From the NCBI RefSeq assembly GCF_026802175.1, contig NZ_CP113797.1, positions 4,069,026 through 4,133,025 on the forward strand: a stretch of DNA of 64,000 nt, written 5' to 3'. This document shows positions 1 to 8,294 of this stretch, one piece after another. Position 1 is the first letter of the stretch. The number at the start of each line of letters is the position of its first letter. Made by a program: the position numbers and the translations under genes. Source of the DNA: Thermocoleostomius sinensis A174 (GTDB lineage: Bacteria; Cyanobacteriota; Cyanobacteriia; Elainellales; Elainellaceae). The notes beneath the pieces are model-generated. The model saw nothing but the letters and a program-made list of their open reading frames with translations. It ran no database searches and had not been told where the DNA came from.

Positions 1-193
1 TTCTAAATTTAAAAGGATATTCGTTGGCTAAAGCTGAGCATTGTTGAGGCTTTTAGGCTGCAAATGCAATAGCAATAGCTCAAAGGCTGAATGCATTTGT
101 TGCCCAATTGAAGAGTCTCTGGGCTGAAAAATACACCCATCAACTGGAGCGATCGACTCACTGGTGCTTTCGATTCAAAATCAACTAGGCGTT

Positions 194-208
194 CTTCAAA
201 ATTTGAAG
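194..208. promoter_or_regulatory. 15-bp dyad upstream of sugar ABC operon
   Basis: Perfect inverted repeat CTTCAAA-A-TTTGAAG about 50 bp before the ATG of the substrate-binding protein. Its position suits an operator for a LacI- or GntR-like regulator, but no regulator gene is adjacent. The rest of positions 1-257 shows no gene or tRNA. Function is inference. Confidence 0.35.
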
Positions 209-257
209 TGCGGCACCTTTTTTCTGCAACATTTTATCCTTGCGTCGTCTACTTTCT

Positions 258-1586
258 ATGAATGTTAATTTACTCATTCATCGCTTAAAACGGTTGCTGT
301 TGAGCAGGTTGCCATCACGATTGTGGCTAGTGCTCACAGGAATTGGAGTGGCGCTCAGCATTGTGTTCTATGCGGCGATCGCCTTCTCCCAGCAACCTGT
401 TGTGCTTTCTATGTTAATGCCTGCCCTCGATGCGGCTTCAGCCCGGGTGGTTGTAGAAGAATTTGAGGCCCAGAACCCCAACATCCGGCTGAACTTAGTC
501 GAAGGTCCCGCGGCGTCTAACTTGATTGAAGACCTATACACGTCTTCTTTTTTGTTGGGCGATTCGCCCTATGACCTAGTGGTAATGGATGTGGTCTGGC
601 TCCCTAAATTTGCCGCAGCGGGTTGGCTAGTAGACATGACCGACCAGATTCCCGAATCTGAATTAGCCGACTTTTTGCCGGCGGATTTAGAAGGCGGCAG
701 GTATCAAGGACGGCTGTACCGCTTGCCATTTCGCACCGATGTTGGGCTACTGTACTATCGCACTGATCTATTGGAACAAGCGGGATTGCAGCCACCTGAA
801 ACTTTTGATGATTTGCTGACAGCGTCGCGCACTATCCAGGAAGCAGGAGAGGCGCAGTGGGGTTATGTATGGCAAGGGCGACAGTATGAAGGGCTGGTGG
901 CCATGTTCGTCGAGGTGTTGTCGGGAGCTGGTGGCTTTTGGGTCAACCCTGAGACGCTGGAGGTTGGCTTAGACCGCCCTGAAACCTTGAAGGCGATCGA
1001 GTTTCTGCGCAATACCGTTGCTCAAGGTGTTTCTCCACCAGGGGTCACGACCTATCAAGAAGACGAAGCCCGGCGGCTGTTCCAAAGTGGCAATGTAGTG
1101 TTTATGCGCAACTGGCCCTATGCCTACCCGCTGGGTAATGAAGACGGGTCAGCAATTCAAGGACGATTTGACATTAGACCGATGGTGCATGCCCCGGGGC
1201 AAGATGGAGCGGGCTGCTTAGGGGGTTGGGGGCTAGGAATCTCCCACACAACGCCACACCCAGAGGAGGCGCTGCAAGTGGTGCGCTTTTTTGCCGGGCC
1301 TCAAGGGCAAAAACTGACGGCGCTGGCTAATGGCCATTTGCCGACAATTCGATCGCTCTACAACGATCCAGAGATTGTAGCGCAATATCCCTACTATCCT
1401 GATTTGCTGGAAGTGCTAGAACGTGGCGTTTTACGTCCGCCAGTGGCGCAATATGCCCAAGCCTCGGATATTTTGCAGCGCTATCTTAGTGCAGCGTTAA
1501 CGGGTCGTATGAATCCTGAAGCCGCCATGAAGTCAGCCGCTGATGAAACTCGTCGATTACTAGAGGCAGGAGCCGCCGCATCATGA
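258..1586 (+). CDS. ABC sugar transporter substrate-binding protein
   Basis: Periplasmic binding protein of an ABC importer for a sugar or compatible solute (family 1 extracellular binding proteins). The 442-residue product has a basic N-terminus and one hydrophobic segment (about residues 25-43), fitting a signal peptide or anchor. The mature part begins VVLSMLMPALDAASARVVVEEF, followed by the typical YDLVVMDVVWLPKFAAAGWL and WPYAYPLG segments. An in-frame TTG lies 18 bases earlier at 240; the ATG at 258 gives a cleaner signal. The stop overlaps the next permease by 4 bases (ATGA), so the genes are translationally coupled. The order binding protein, two permeases, ATPase resembles the cyanobacterial glucosylglycerol/sucrose/trehalose (Ggt) importer, but the substrate cannot be read from sequence. 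Confidence 0.85.
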   Translation: MNVNLLIHRLKRLLLSRLPSRLWLVLTGIGVALSIVFYAAIAFSQQPVVLSMLMPALDAASARVVVEEFEAQNPNIRLNLVEGPAASNLIEDLYTSSFLLGDSPYDLVVMDVVWLPKFAAAGWLVDMTDQIPESELADFLPADLEGGRYQGRLYRLPFRTDVGLLYYRTDLLEQAGLQPPETFDDLLTASRTIQEAGEAQWGYVWQGRQYEGLVAMFVEVLSGAGGFWVNPETLEVGLDRPETLKAIEFLRNTVAQGVSPPGVTTYQEDEARRLFQSGNVVFMRNWPYAYPLGNEDGSAIQGRFDIRPMVHAPGQDGAGCLGGWGLGISHTTPHPEEALQVVRFFAGPQGQKLTALANGHLPTIRSLYNDPEIVAQYPYYPDLLEVLERGVLRPPVAQYAQASDILQRYLSAALTGRMNPEAAMKSAADETRRLLEAGAAAS

Positions 1587-2485
1587 CAAGTACGATTCGA
1601 TCTCGCGAAAAACGCACTGGATGGCTATTGTTAGCTCCGGCATTGCTGATTTTGGCAGCAGTGTATGCCTACCCCATCGCTCGATCGTTCTGGCTGAGTT
1701 TGTTCACACAGAACCTAGGAACCCAGTTGCAACCTGTGTTTAATGGCTTGGGTAACTATGGACGCATGGCTCAAGATGGGCGCTTTTGGCAGACCATCAG
1801 TAACACGATGGTGTTTACCATTTCATCGCTGGTGTTGGAATTAATCTTAGGCTTAGCCATTGCGCTGGTGTTGAATCAAGCTTTCAAAGGACGGGGAGCA
1901 GTGCGGACGATCGCCATTCTGCCCTGGGCCTTGCCAACAGCACTAATTGCCGCGACGTGGGCTTGGATTTTTAACGACCAGTTTGGTGTGGTCAATGACC
2001 TGCTACTGCGGTTGGGGGTGATTGATACTGGCATCAACTGGTTGGGCAATCCGGTTCCGGCGATGGTATCCGTCGTGATTGCCGATGTTTGGAAAACCAC
2101 CTCGTTTGTGGCCATTTTGCTCTTGGCGGGCTTGCAGTCTATTTCGGGTGATCTTTATGAAGCGCATGCGATGGACGGAGCTACCCCCTGGCAGAGCTTC
2201 CGCCAAATTACCCTACCGATGCTGATGCCACAGATTTTGATTGCCACGCTGTTTCGCTTTGCCCAAGCTTTCGGCATCTTCGACTTGATTCAGGTGATGA
2301 CCGGAGGGGGACCTGGTGGCGCCACGGAAACCGTTTCCATCTATGTCTACGCCACGGTGATGCGCTATCTCGACTTTGGCTATGGAGCCGCACTGGTGGT
2401 TGTCACTTTCTTGATTTTGATTGCTGTTGTGGCGTTGGCGGCTCTGTTCTTGTCTAAACTTCGTAGTGCTGCGGGAGAAAACTAG
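1583..2485 (+). CDS. ABC sugar transporter permease (MalF/UgpA-like)
   Basis: First inner-membrane permease of the sugar importer, 300 aa with about six predicted membrane helices. The cytoplasmic EAA loop is clear near residues 192-212 (EAHAMDGATPWQSFRQITLP), the site that contacts the ATPase. The start ATG overlaps the stop of the binding-protein gene, and the next permease follows after 3 bases, so all belong to one transcript. Length and motif fit the MalF/UgpA/LacF family without the large periplasmic loop of enteric MalF. Confidence 0.9.
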   Translation: MTSTIRSREKRTGWLLLAPALLILAAVYAYPIARSFWLSLFTQNLGTQLQPVFNGLGNYGRMAQDGRFWQTISNTMVFTISSLVLELILGLAIALVLNQAFKGRGAVRTIAILPWALPTALIAATWAWIFNDQFGVVNDLLLRLGVIDTGINWLGNPVPAMVSVVIADVWKTTSFVAILLLAGLQSISGDLYEAHAMDGATPWQSFRQITLPMLMPQILIATLFRFAQAFGIFDLIQVMTGGGPGGATETVSIYVYATVMRYLDFGYGAALVVVTFLILIAVVALAALFLSKLRSAAGEN

Positions 2486-2488
2486 GTT

Positions 2489-3373
2489 ATGACCACCATT
2501 ACCCCTGCTGATCCACAGGTACAACCTCAATCCAAAGAGTCGAGCTTTCCCTGGCGCAAAATTCTGTTTGCGATCGCCGTTGTCGCCATTGTTATCTTCA
2601 GCCTAGCCCCCATTCTTTGGCAAGTATTGACCTCGTTCAAAACCAACGAAGACATTTCGGCGGTTCCCAATGTTTACTTTCCCACTCGGCTGACGCTGCA
2701 ACATTACATTGAGATTTTTGCCCGGCGCCCCTTTCTCAACTACATGCTCAACAGTGCCTTTGTCGCCATTACTTCAACGCTGTTGTGTTTGCTGCTGGGA
2801 ACCCCAGCGGCCTATGCCTTGGCGCGGTTGCGCTTGCCCGGAGAGCGAATTGTGCTGGCGATCGTGCTTGTGGTGACGTTGTTCCCATATATTCTGCTGT
2901 TTCTAGGGCTGCTGGAAATTGTTCGAGCCACTGGTCTAGCCAATAATTTCCTAGCGTTGATTGTTCCCTATACAGCAATGAACGTACCGCTGACCATATT
3001 AGTGATGCGCAGTTTCTTTCAGCAGCTTCCTCGTGACCTAGAAGACTCGGCCAAGGTCGATGGCTATACCACCTGGGGAATGTTGGCCAAGATTCTGATG
3101 CCCATGACGGTTCCAGCCTTGGTCACTACTGGTATTCTCACCTTTATTGCCGCCTGGAATGAATTTTTGTTTGCGCTTACCTTCATCACCCGCGAGTCGA
3201 TGAAGACCATTCCTGTCGCTGTGGCTCAACTCAGCGGCAGTAGCGTCTTTGAGATTCCCTATGGTGCTCAGGCAGCGGCTACGGTGGTTGGGACAATTCC
3301 GCTGGTGATTCTCGTTCTCCTCTTCCAACGCCGTATTGTGCAAGGTCTGACTTCCGGCGCGGTGAAAGGATAA
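2489..3373 (+). CDS. ABC sugar transporter permease (MalG/UgpE-like)
   Basis: Second permease of the importer, 294 aa. It has an N-terminal helix (about residues 25-45), five further helices and an EAA loop variant EDSAKVDGYTTWGMLAKILMP near residues 187-207. Family MalG/UgpE/AraQ. It follows the first permease by 3 bases. Downstream, 122 bases of heptamer-repeat DNA separate it from the ATPase gene. Confidence 0.9.
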   Translation: MTTITPADPQVQPQSKESSFPWRKILFAIAVVAIVIFSLAPILWQVLTSFKTNEDISAVPNVYFPTRLTLQHYIEIFARRPFLNYMLNSAFVAITSTLLCLLLGTPAAYALARLRLPGERIVLAIVLVVTLFPYILLFLGLLEIVRATGLANNFLALIVPYTAMNVPLTILVMRSFFQQLPRDLEDSAKVDGYTTWGMLAKILMPMTVPALVTTGILTFIAAWNEFLFALTFITRESMKTIPVAVAQLSGSSVFEIPYGAQAAATVVGTIPLVILVLLFQRRIVQGLTSGAVKG

Positions 3374-3434
3374 GTCAAGAGAGAAAGGATAAAAATCAAG
3401 AAGTGAGTTTGATACTTTAGCCTTTTGCTTTCCT

Positions 3435-3490
3435 ACTGCCCCCAGTCTCTAATTCCCAACTCCCAGTTCCTAATCCCTAACCCCTTAATA
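3435..3490 (+). repeat. Heptamer short tandem repeat (STRR), intergenic
   Basis: Degenerate 7-base units of the type AATTCCC/AACTCCC/AGTTCCT/AATCCCT/AACCCCT between the second permease and the ATPase gene. This is the cyanobacterial heptamer STRR class. It separates the ATPase from its operon without an obvious terminator. Confidence 0.6.
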
Positions 3491-3495
3491 GAACT

Positions 3496-4587
3496 ATGGC
3501 CAAACTTGAACTGATTCACCTCAATAAAACCTATTCACCCAAGATTATTCCCGTTAAGGATGTTAGCCTTAGCGTGGACGACGGTGAATTTTTGACGTTG
3601 CTGGGACCTTCTGGATGTGGTAAATCTACCATTCTGCGGCTGATTGCCGGGCTGGAACAACCCACCCATGGCGAAATTCGGATTAATGGTCGTGATGTCA
3701 CCAATGCTCCGCCGGGCGATCGCAATATTGCGATGGTGTTCCAAAGCTACGCGCTCTATCCGCACATGTCGGTATATGACAACATTGCGTCTGGGCTAAA
3801 GCTGAAAAAAGTGCCATCCGAAGAAATTCGAGTCCGCATTGAGCAGGTGAGCGATTTCTTGGGACTAGGTAGCCTGATGCAACGCAAGCCCGGTCAGCTT
3901 TCCGGAGGACAACGACAGCGAGTCGCGTTGGGACGGGCGTTGGTACGGCAACCAGATGTGTTTTTGTTAGATGAACCGTTAAGCAACCTAGATGCCCTAC
4001 TGCGGGAACAAGTTCGGGCGGAACTGAAACAAATTTTTGAGACTCAAAACACGCCTGTTGTCTATGTAACGCACGATCAAACCGAAGCAATGACCCTGTC
4101 TACGAAAGTTGCGGTGCTCTATAATGGCGATTTGCAACAACTAGATTCGCCTCGGCGGATTTACACCCATCCTGCGAACCGATTTGTGGCGGGGTTTGTA
4201 GGTAGCCCCCAAATGAACTTGTTGGATCTGAGGTGCGACGGCCGGTTTGCGATTTTGGGGAATTATAAGATTCCCTTACCGAACGGACTACAGTCGCCGG
4301 GGCATATTGTGTTGGGAATTCGACCGGAGCATGTACGGCTCGCCGATGCGAGTGATAGCCATCCGATCGCTGCAAAGGTCATCTTAAAAGAAAACCTAGG
4401 AATGAGTGATTTGATTAGCACTCGTGTGGATGGAGCCGAGAACTTGTTGCTGCGGGCCTTATTGCCCAGCGATCGTCCTTGGCAAGAAGAATCTATCAAA
4501 CTAACGTTGCCATTAGACGCCATTCATTGGTTCCATCCCGATACGGGCGAACGGTTAAACAGTGAGAACCTACAGGTGGTTCGATAG
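3496..4587 (+). CDS. ABC sugar transporter ATP-binding protein (MalK/UgpC-like)
   Basis: Cytoplasmic ATPase energising the importer; 363 aa. Walker A GPSGCGKST (about residues 38-46), Q-loop MVFQSYALYPHM, signature LSGGQRQR, Walker B VFLLDEPLSNLDA and the switch histidine in VYVTHDQTEAM are all intact. The C-terminal ~110 residues are the OB/TOBE regulatory fold of the MalK/MsmK/UgpC subfamily (IRPEHVRL). That subfamily pairs with MalF/MalG-type permeases and sometimes serves several importers. It ends convergent to rpaA. Confidence 0.92.
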   Translation: MAKLELIHLNKTYSPKIIPVKDVSLSVDDGEFLTLLGPSGCGKSTILRLIAGLEQPTHGEIRINGRDVTNAPPGDRNIAMVFQSYALYPHMSVYDNIASGLKLKKVPSEEIRVRIEQVSDFLGLGSLMQRKPGQLSGGQRQRVALGRALVRQPDVFLLDEPLSNLDALLREQVRAELKQIFETQNTPVVYVTHDQTEAMTLSTKVAVLYNGDLQQLDSPRRIYTHPANRFVAGFVGSPQMNLLDLRCDGRFAILGNYKIPLPNGLQSPGHIVLGIRPEHVRLADASDSHPIAAKVILKENLGMSDLISTRVDGAENLLLRALLPSDRPWQEESIKLTLPLDAIHWFHPDTGERLNSENLQVVR

Positions 4588-4598
4588 AACCGCTCGAC

Positions 4599-4634
4599 AT
4601 CCTCTGGCGAGAAGGCTGCGATCGCTCAGAGGAT
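4599..4634. terminator. Possible hairpin between convergent genes
   Basis: Eight-base-pair inverted repeat ATCCTCTG/CAGAGGAT around a 20-base loop containing a HIP1 site, between the ABC ATPase stop and the rpaA stop. It lacks a T-tract, so a bidirectional terminator is only possible. Confidence 0.35.
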
Positions 4635-5386
4635 TAGAGTTCAGAGGGTTCAACATCGTCTGAAGTTGAGGACGCTTGCCCTCCAGTTGTTGGTAGCTCC
4701 AGGCAATAACCAGCACCATACACGGTTTTGATGTAACGAGGATGACGAGGATCAGGTTCTAGCTTGGTGCGTAGATGACGAACGTGTACGCGAATGGTTT
4801 CAATGTCGTCATTGGGATCGTATCCCCATACCTCTTTGAGAATCTCACTTGGCGATACGGTTTGTCCGTGGCGCTGAAGCAAACAGTGTAACAGTTCAAA
4901 CTCTAAATGCGTCAGTTTAACAGTGTGATCAAACCAAATGGCTTCAAGCCGCTCCGGCACGAGGGTGAGTGGCCCGAAGTTGAGAATTTCGGTATGTTTC
5001 GCCGCTTGAGGAATGCGATCGGTTCGCCGCAGTAACGCCCGCACCCGCGCTAACATTTCCTCAATCTCGAAGGGTTTAGTCAAGTAATCATCAGCCCCAG
5101 CATTAAAGCCTTCGACTTTATCTTGAGTTTGCCCCAGCGCCGTCAACATCAACACTGGAATATCGGCCGTGCGATCGTCTCGGCGAAGACGCTGACACAC
5201 CGTAAAACCATCTACCTTCGGCAGCATTAAGTCCAACATAATTAGATCAGGAATTAGCTGGAGTGCTAAAGCCTGACCTTTAATACCATCTGGCGCTTGG
5301 CTCACGTCATACCCAGCCATCTCTAGGTTGACCGCGACCAATTCCGAAATTGCAGGATCATCATCGATGACAAGTATACGAGGCAT
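4634..5386 (-). CDS. rpaA: Response regulator RpaA (OmpR family, circadian output)
   Basis: Two-component response regulator, 250 aa. The receiver domain (1-120) carries the acidic pair DDD near residue 8, the phospho-acceptor in LIMLDLMLP and the switch lysine in [10 protein letters not shown]. The winged-helix OmpR DNA-binding domain spans about 145-235 ([24 protein letters not shown]). Long stretches match the cyanobacterial RpaA sequence as I remember it ([47 protein letters not shown]). RpaA takes the clock signal from SasA/CikA and controls rhythmic and dark-time genes; its paralogue RpaB differs in the receiver. No kinase gene is adjacent, as is usual. Confidence 0.85.
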   Translation of the reverse strand: MPRILVIDDDPAISELVAVNLEMAGYDVSQAPDGIKGQALALQLIPDLIMLDLMLPKVDGFTVCQRLRRDDRTADIPVLMLTALGQTQDKVEGFNAGADDYLTKPFEIEEMLARVRALLRRTDRIPQAAKHTEILNFGPLTLVPERLEAIWFDHTVKLTHLEFELLHCLLQRHGQTVSPSEILKEVWGYDPNDDIETIRVHVRHLRTKLEPDPRHPRYIKTVYGAGYCLELPTTGGQASSTSDDVEPSEL

Positions 5387-5416
5387 TTCTACAGGTATTG
5401 CGTTGTTTTCATGGAT

Positions 5417-5472
5417 AATGGCTAGCCATTAGGAATCTGTATCGGAATAAAAAGATTCCTGTACAGATTATA
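5417..5472 (-). promoter_or_regulatory. rpaA upstream region with two dyads and a -10-like box
   Basis: Contains a perfect 14-bp palindrome AATGGCTAGCCATT (5417-5430), an adjacent inverted repeat AGGAATCT/AGATTCCT (5431-5438 and 5453-5460), and TATAAT on the minus strand at 5467-5472. All lie within 90 bp of the rpaA ATG. No good -35 box is spaced to the TATAAT. The dyads could be autoregulatory or RNA-leader elements; function is inference. Confidence 0.4.
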
Positions 5473-5569
5473 AGCAAGGATTCTAAATTCTTTCTAAGCA
5501 TGTCAAATCTATCAATTTATGTAGAAGATTTAACACTGCTTTTATGCCGATCGGCTGCCAGACCTGCAA

Positions 5570-6454
5570 CTAGCAAATTGCCAAAATATCTGAGCAATAT
5601 TCCTTGACCATGGGCGATCGAGCGCCTGTGTTCGTCCACAACACTGGGAAAAAGCTGTCGTCTAAGGTAGAACTGTTAGCACAACGGTAGCGGCTGAAAA
5701 TATAACCCACCCCTGTCCCTGGGGGTTGAAAGCAAGCATTGACCGGCAAGGTGCTGATGGCAAAACTGCGCCGCCATTGATTGGTTGTATTGCATCCAGA
5801 CCCATGCCACAGGTCGCCATGCAGAAATACACAGCCGCCAGCCGGTAATTCGATTGGCACAATGGTAGAGCGATCGATTTTGGCATCCCGTGCGGCTTGC
5901 CACAGTGGTTGGCGATAATCTCCTTCGGGCGCATGCACAAAGCGAAACTGATCGGAGCCAGGCCAGTGATGCGATCCGGGAACAACTTCTAAGGTACCCA
6001 TTTGTGCCGTGATGGAGTTGAGGGCAATCCAACAGGTGACAATGGCCGCCGGATCAATGCAACTAACGTAGGTAGAGTTGCGATGAAATGCGACTTCGGG
6101 TGCGTTGGGCGGCTTTAGCCAACAGCTATCCATCGCCAAGCGTGCGCCAGACCAGCCTGCCAGGGTTGCATTCAGTCGCGCCACCTCAGCCGACAACGAC
6201 AAACTGGCCACGGTTCGATCGCAGCGCCACAGTCCAACCATCTGCCGCGTTGCATGGGGACGGCTTAGTCCGGGGCGTCCGTGCCATTCATCCGGATAAA
6301 TGCCTGTTTCTAAGCGGGTAGCAAATAGGGGATCAAGCCGATCGTCAATGTGCTTCACCACCTCAAGGGGCAAAAACCGATCGAGGATGAGAAATCCTTG
6401 CTGGCGAAACTGAAGAATTTGCGCCTCGCTGAATTCAATAGGTTGATAGCGCAT
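5570..6454 (-). CDS. PhyH-family dioxygenase-like protein with HxN in place of HxD
   Basis: Phytanoyl-CoA-dioxygenase (PhyH) superfamily, normally Fe(II)/2-oxoglutarate oxygenases; 294 aa. The fold is well kept: GFLILDRFL near residue 20, EVVPGSHHW about 156-164, GDLWHGSG with the distal histidine H217, and the 2OG-binding arginine region QWRRSFA. The proximal motif is FHRN (H124, N126), where the neighbouring paralogue has HHQD, so the metal-binding carboxylate is replaced by asparagine. It may be a non-catalytic partner or have altered chemistry. The ORF overlaps the end of the upstream paralogue by 20 bases, so the two are coupled. No close assignment to a known substrate. Confidence 0.8.
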   Translation of the reverse strand: MRYQPIEFSEAQILQFRQQGFLILDRFLPLEVVKHIDDRLDPLFATRLETGIYPDEWHGRPGLSRPHATRQMVGLWRCDRTVASLSLSAEVARLNATLAGWSGARLAMDSCWLKPPNAPEVAFHRNSTYVSCIDPAAIVTCWIALNSITAQMGTLEVVPGSHHWPGSDQFRFVHAPEGDYRQPLWQAARDAKIDRSTIVPIELPAGGCVFLHGDLWHGSGCNTTNQWRRSFAISTLPVNACFQPPGTGVGYIFSRYRCANSSTLDDSFFPVLWTNTGARSPMVKEYCSDILAIC

Positions 6455-7379
6455 GATTCTGTGACTCCCCGATTATCCAAGCCTGCTCTCGATCGTCCTC
6501 GTCTAAGTCATTTTCCTGTAAACAATAATTCTGTAAGAAGGGCGTGCGGTAGCCATCTTGTTGCCAAGCGATTGGAAAAAAGCTTTCATCCATTGTGTCA
6601 TCGCCAAAGCGTTTGTAGCGCCCTGGCAAATAGCCACCAGGAACATAAGTGCCAGTAGACTTAAACCGCGCCGTTGAGGGAATATGCGAAATGACCAAAC
6701 TGCGACGGAGGAAATTGGGCTTGAGGTTTTTACCAGAGCCGTGCCACATGTGCCCATGATGAAAGGCACAGTCCCCTGGATTCAGCGATAATTGCAGAAC
6801 AGTAGGGGTTTCAATCCCAGCCCGCTTAGCGGCTTGTTCCATCTCGCTGCGATAGCCCCTACTAGTGGCATGAAATTCTGCAACGGTTTGCGATAACGTC
6901 CAGCGGTGGGAACCAGGAACATATTCGATCGTGCTGGCTCCAGGCATGGCGGGGCTGAGAGCCAACCAACAAATCACCAAGTCCTGGGGTGTGTGATAGT
7001 GGCAGTACATCGAGTCTTGATGATGCGTTGTTTCGGATGCGCCATAGGGTTTCATCCATAGGCTATCGGTTAAGACTCGCGTTCCGCTCCAGCCGCCCAA
7101 GCTGGCGCTGATTTCAGCCAACTCGGCTGAAAATACTACCGACGCAAAAGCCCGATCGCTTTTCCAGACATTGCTCATTTGTCCAGATGCTCCCGGTAGT
7201 CCCAACCGTGGGTTCCAATACCACTCGTCTGGATAAACACCCGTTTCAAAGTTGCCTGCAAACAGCGATTCCACTCGATCGGCTAAGCGTTGCATCCGCG
7301 CCGGATTCATGAGATTGCGGACAACTAAGAAGCCATCGCGGTGAAATTGCTCAATTTGGTCAGAAGTGATCAGCGACAT
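6435..7379 (-). CDS. PhyH-family Fe(II)/2-oxoglutarate dioxygenase
   Basis: Predicted non-haem iron oxygenase of the PhyH superfamily, 314 aa from the ATG at 7379. The open frame extends upstream through the promoter region, but that part is not protein-like. The facial triad is complete: H120 and D122 (HHQD) and H213 (MWHGSG), with RR225-226 for 2-oxoglutarate. It is paralogous to the downstream gene along its whole length. It is transcribed divergently from the amidotransferase/GntR/permease/GS genes, with a dyad operator 57 bp before its start. PhyH enzymes hydroxylate amines, amino acids, phosphonates and lipids; context suggests a nitrogenous substrate. Confidence 0.85.
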   Translation of the reverse strand: MSLITSDQIEQFHRDGFLVVRNLMNPARMQRLADRVESLFAGNFETGVYPDEWYWNPRLGLPGASGQMSNVWKSDRAFASVVFSAELAEISASLGGWSGTRVLTDSLWMKPYGASETTHHQDSMYCHYHTPQDLVICWLALSPAMPGASTIEYVPGSHRWTLSQTVAEFHATSRGYRSEMEQAAKRAGIETPTVLQLSLNPGDCAFHHGHMWHGSGKNLKPNFLRRSLVISHIPSTARFKSTGTYVPGGYLPGRYKRFGDDTMDESFFPIAWQQDGYRTPFLQNYCLQENDLDEDDREQAWIIGESQNHALSTY

Positions 7380-7435
7380 AGACAGAATGAAATTAGGTAG
7401 AGTTGCTACCCGATAGCAGGAACGATAGCAGAAAA

Positions 7436-7474
7436 AATGGTATGAAGTTGTACCATTCAACTTACCATTCAACT
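7436..7474. promoter_or_regulatory. Dyad operator in divergent promoter (site 1)
   Basis: AATGGTA (7436-7442), 8-base spacer, TACCATT (7451-7457). The 12-base block TACCATTCAACT is then tandemly repeated (7451-7462 and 7463-7474), adding a third half-site. It lies between the PhyH gene start (7379) and the amidotransferase start (7525). Read on the opposite strand it matches site 2 at 9137-9158 in 20 of 22 positions. The likely ligand is the FadR/GntR protein encoded at 8295, by context. Confidence 0.75.
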
Positions 7475-7524
7475 TAAAATGTTCACGATTGGCAATTCGT
7501 AGCTGGCAATACCAACAGAAATTT

Positions 7525-8286
7525 ATGCAACTTGCTGCAACCAATCCGCCAAAGATACTTGTAATTCGCCATGAGGCTTGCACTAGCTTAGGGCTATTGG
7601 GGCAAGCGCTCTCCCCCGATCACAGAGTTCACTATCTCAATTTCTTTCAAGGTGAGCAGTTAACGGATGTGATTACCGACTACTCGCACTTGGTTGTGTT
7701 AGGTGGAGCCATCAGTGCCTACGAAGCCGATCGCCATTCCTTTCTGCATGACGAATTTCACCTGATTGAAACGGCGATGGCGGCTGAAATTCCTACGCTT
7801 GGAATTTGTCTAGGGGCGCAGATTTTAGCCAAAGTTTTAGGAGCTAATGTCTATCGTGGCGCTGCTGGACGAGAAGCTGGTTGGTGTGAGGTAGAGTTAC
7901 TAGAGGCTGCTAGTCGGGATCGGTTGCTGCGCTCGTTTCCCAAACGGTTTCGCGTGTTTCAATCGCACCAAGACACCTTTGAGATTCCGACTGGAGCGGT
8001 GCGGCTGGCCCAAAGTGCTCAATATCCCAATCAAGCTTTTTGCTATGGCGATCGGATATGGGCGTTACAATTTCATCTAGAGTTTGACGAGCATGTGTTA
8101 ACCGATTGCGCCGCCGTCATTACCCAAGAACTCTACGACAGTGGTATTCACACTACCACCGTCTCAGATTTACTAGCAGCAGCGAAACGTCATTCTCCTG
8201 CCGTTGCCCCCCTTGCCCATCAATTCATGCAGCAGTTTTTTCAACTTCCAACCCTCAATTCCCAATCCCCCAACCCTAACTCTTAA
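7525..8286 (+). CDS. Class I glutamine amidotransferase-like hydrolase
   Basis: GATase class I fold, 253 aa from the ATG at 7525; a TTG at 7489 would add 12 residues within promoter DNA. The catalytic cysteine lies in GICLGAQ (C95), and the His-Glu pair in ALQFHLEF (H184, E186). No synthetase domain is attached. In amine catabolism, such proteins (PuuD-like or those beside GlnA4) hydrolyse gamma-glutamyl intermediates; this role is inferred from the downstream GS-like ligase. The last residues (LNSQSPNPNS) are encoded by heptamer-repeat DNA, so the C-terminus has been extended or replaced. The GntR gene starts 8 bases later. Confidence 0.8.
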   Translation: MQLAATNPPKILVIRHEACTSLGLLGQALSPDHRVHYLNFFQGEQLTDVITDYSHLVVLGGAISAYEADRHSFLHDEFHLIETAMAAEIPTLGICLGAQILAKVLGANVYRGAAGREAGWCEVELLEAASRDRLLRSFPKRFRVFQSHQDTFEIPTGAVRLAQSAQYPNQAFCYGDRIWALQFHLEFDEHVLTDCAAVITQELYDSGIHTTTVSDLLAAAKRHSPAVAPLAHQFMQQFFQLPTLNSQSPNPNS

Positions 8287-8292
8287 TCCCCT
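8246..8292 (+). repeat. Heptamer STRR at the 3' end of the amidotransferase gene
   Basis: Degenerate units CCAACCC/TCAATTCCC/AATCCCC/CAACCCT/AACTCTT/AATCCCC. It encodes the last dozen residues of the amidotransferase and leads into the GntR start. Confidence 0.6.
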
Positions 8293-8294
8293 TC

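Noticed and set aside
3698-4090. 130-aa open frame antisense to the ABC ATPase
   Set aside because: Mirrors conserved codons of the ATPase gene; composition not protein-like.
5417-5430. RpaB HLR1 box upstream of rpaA
   Set aside because: The palindrome does not contain the paired TTACA-type direct repeats of HLR1.
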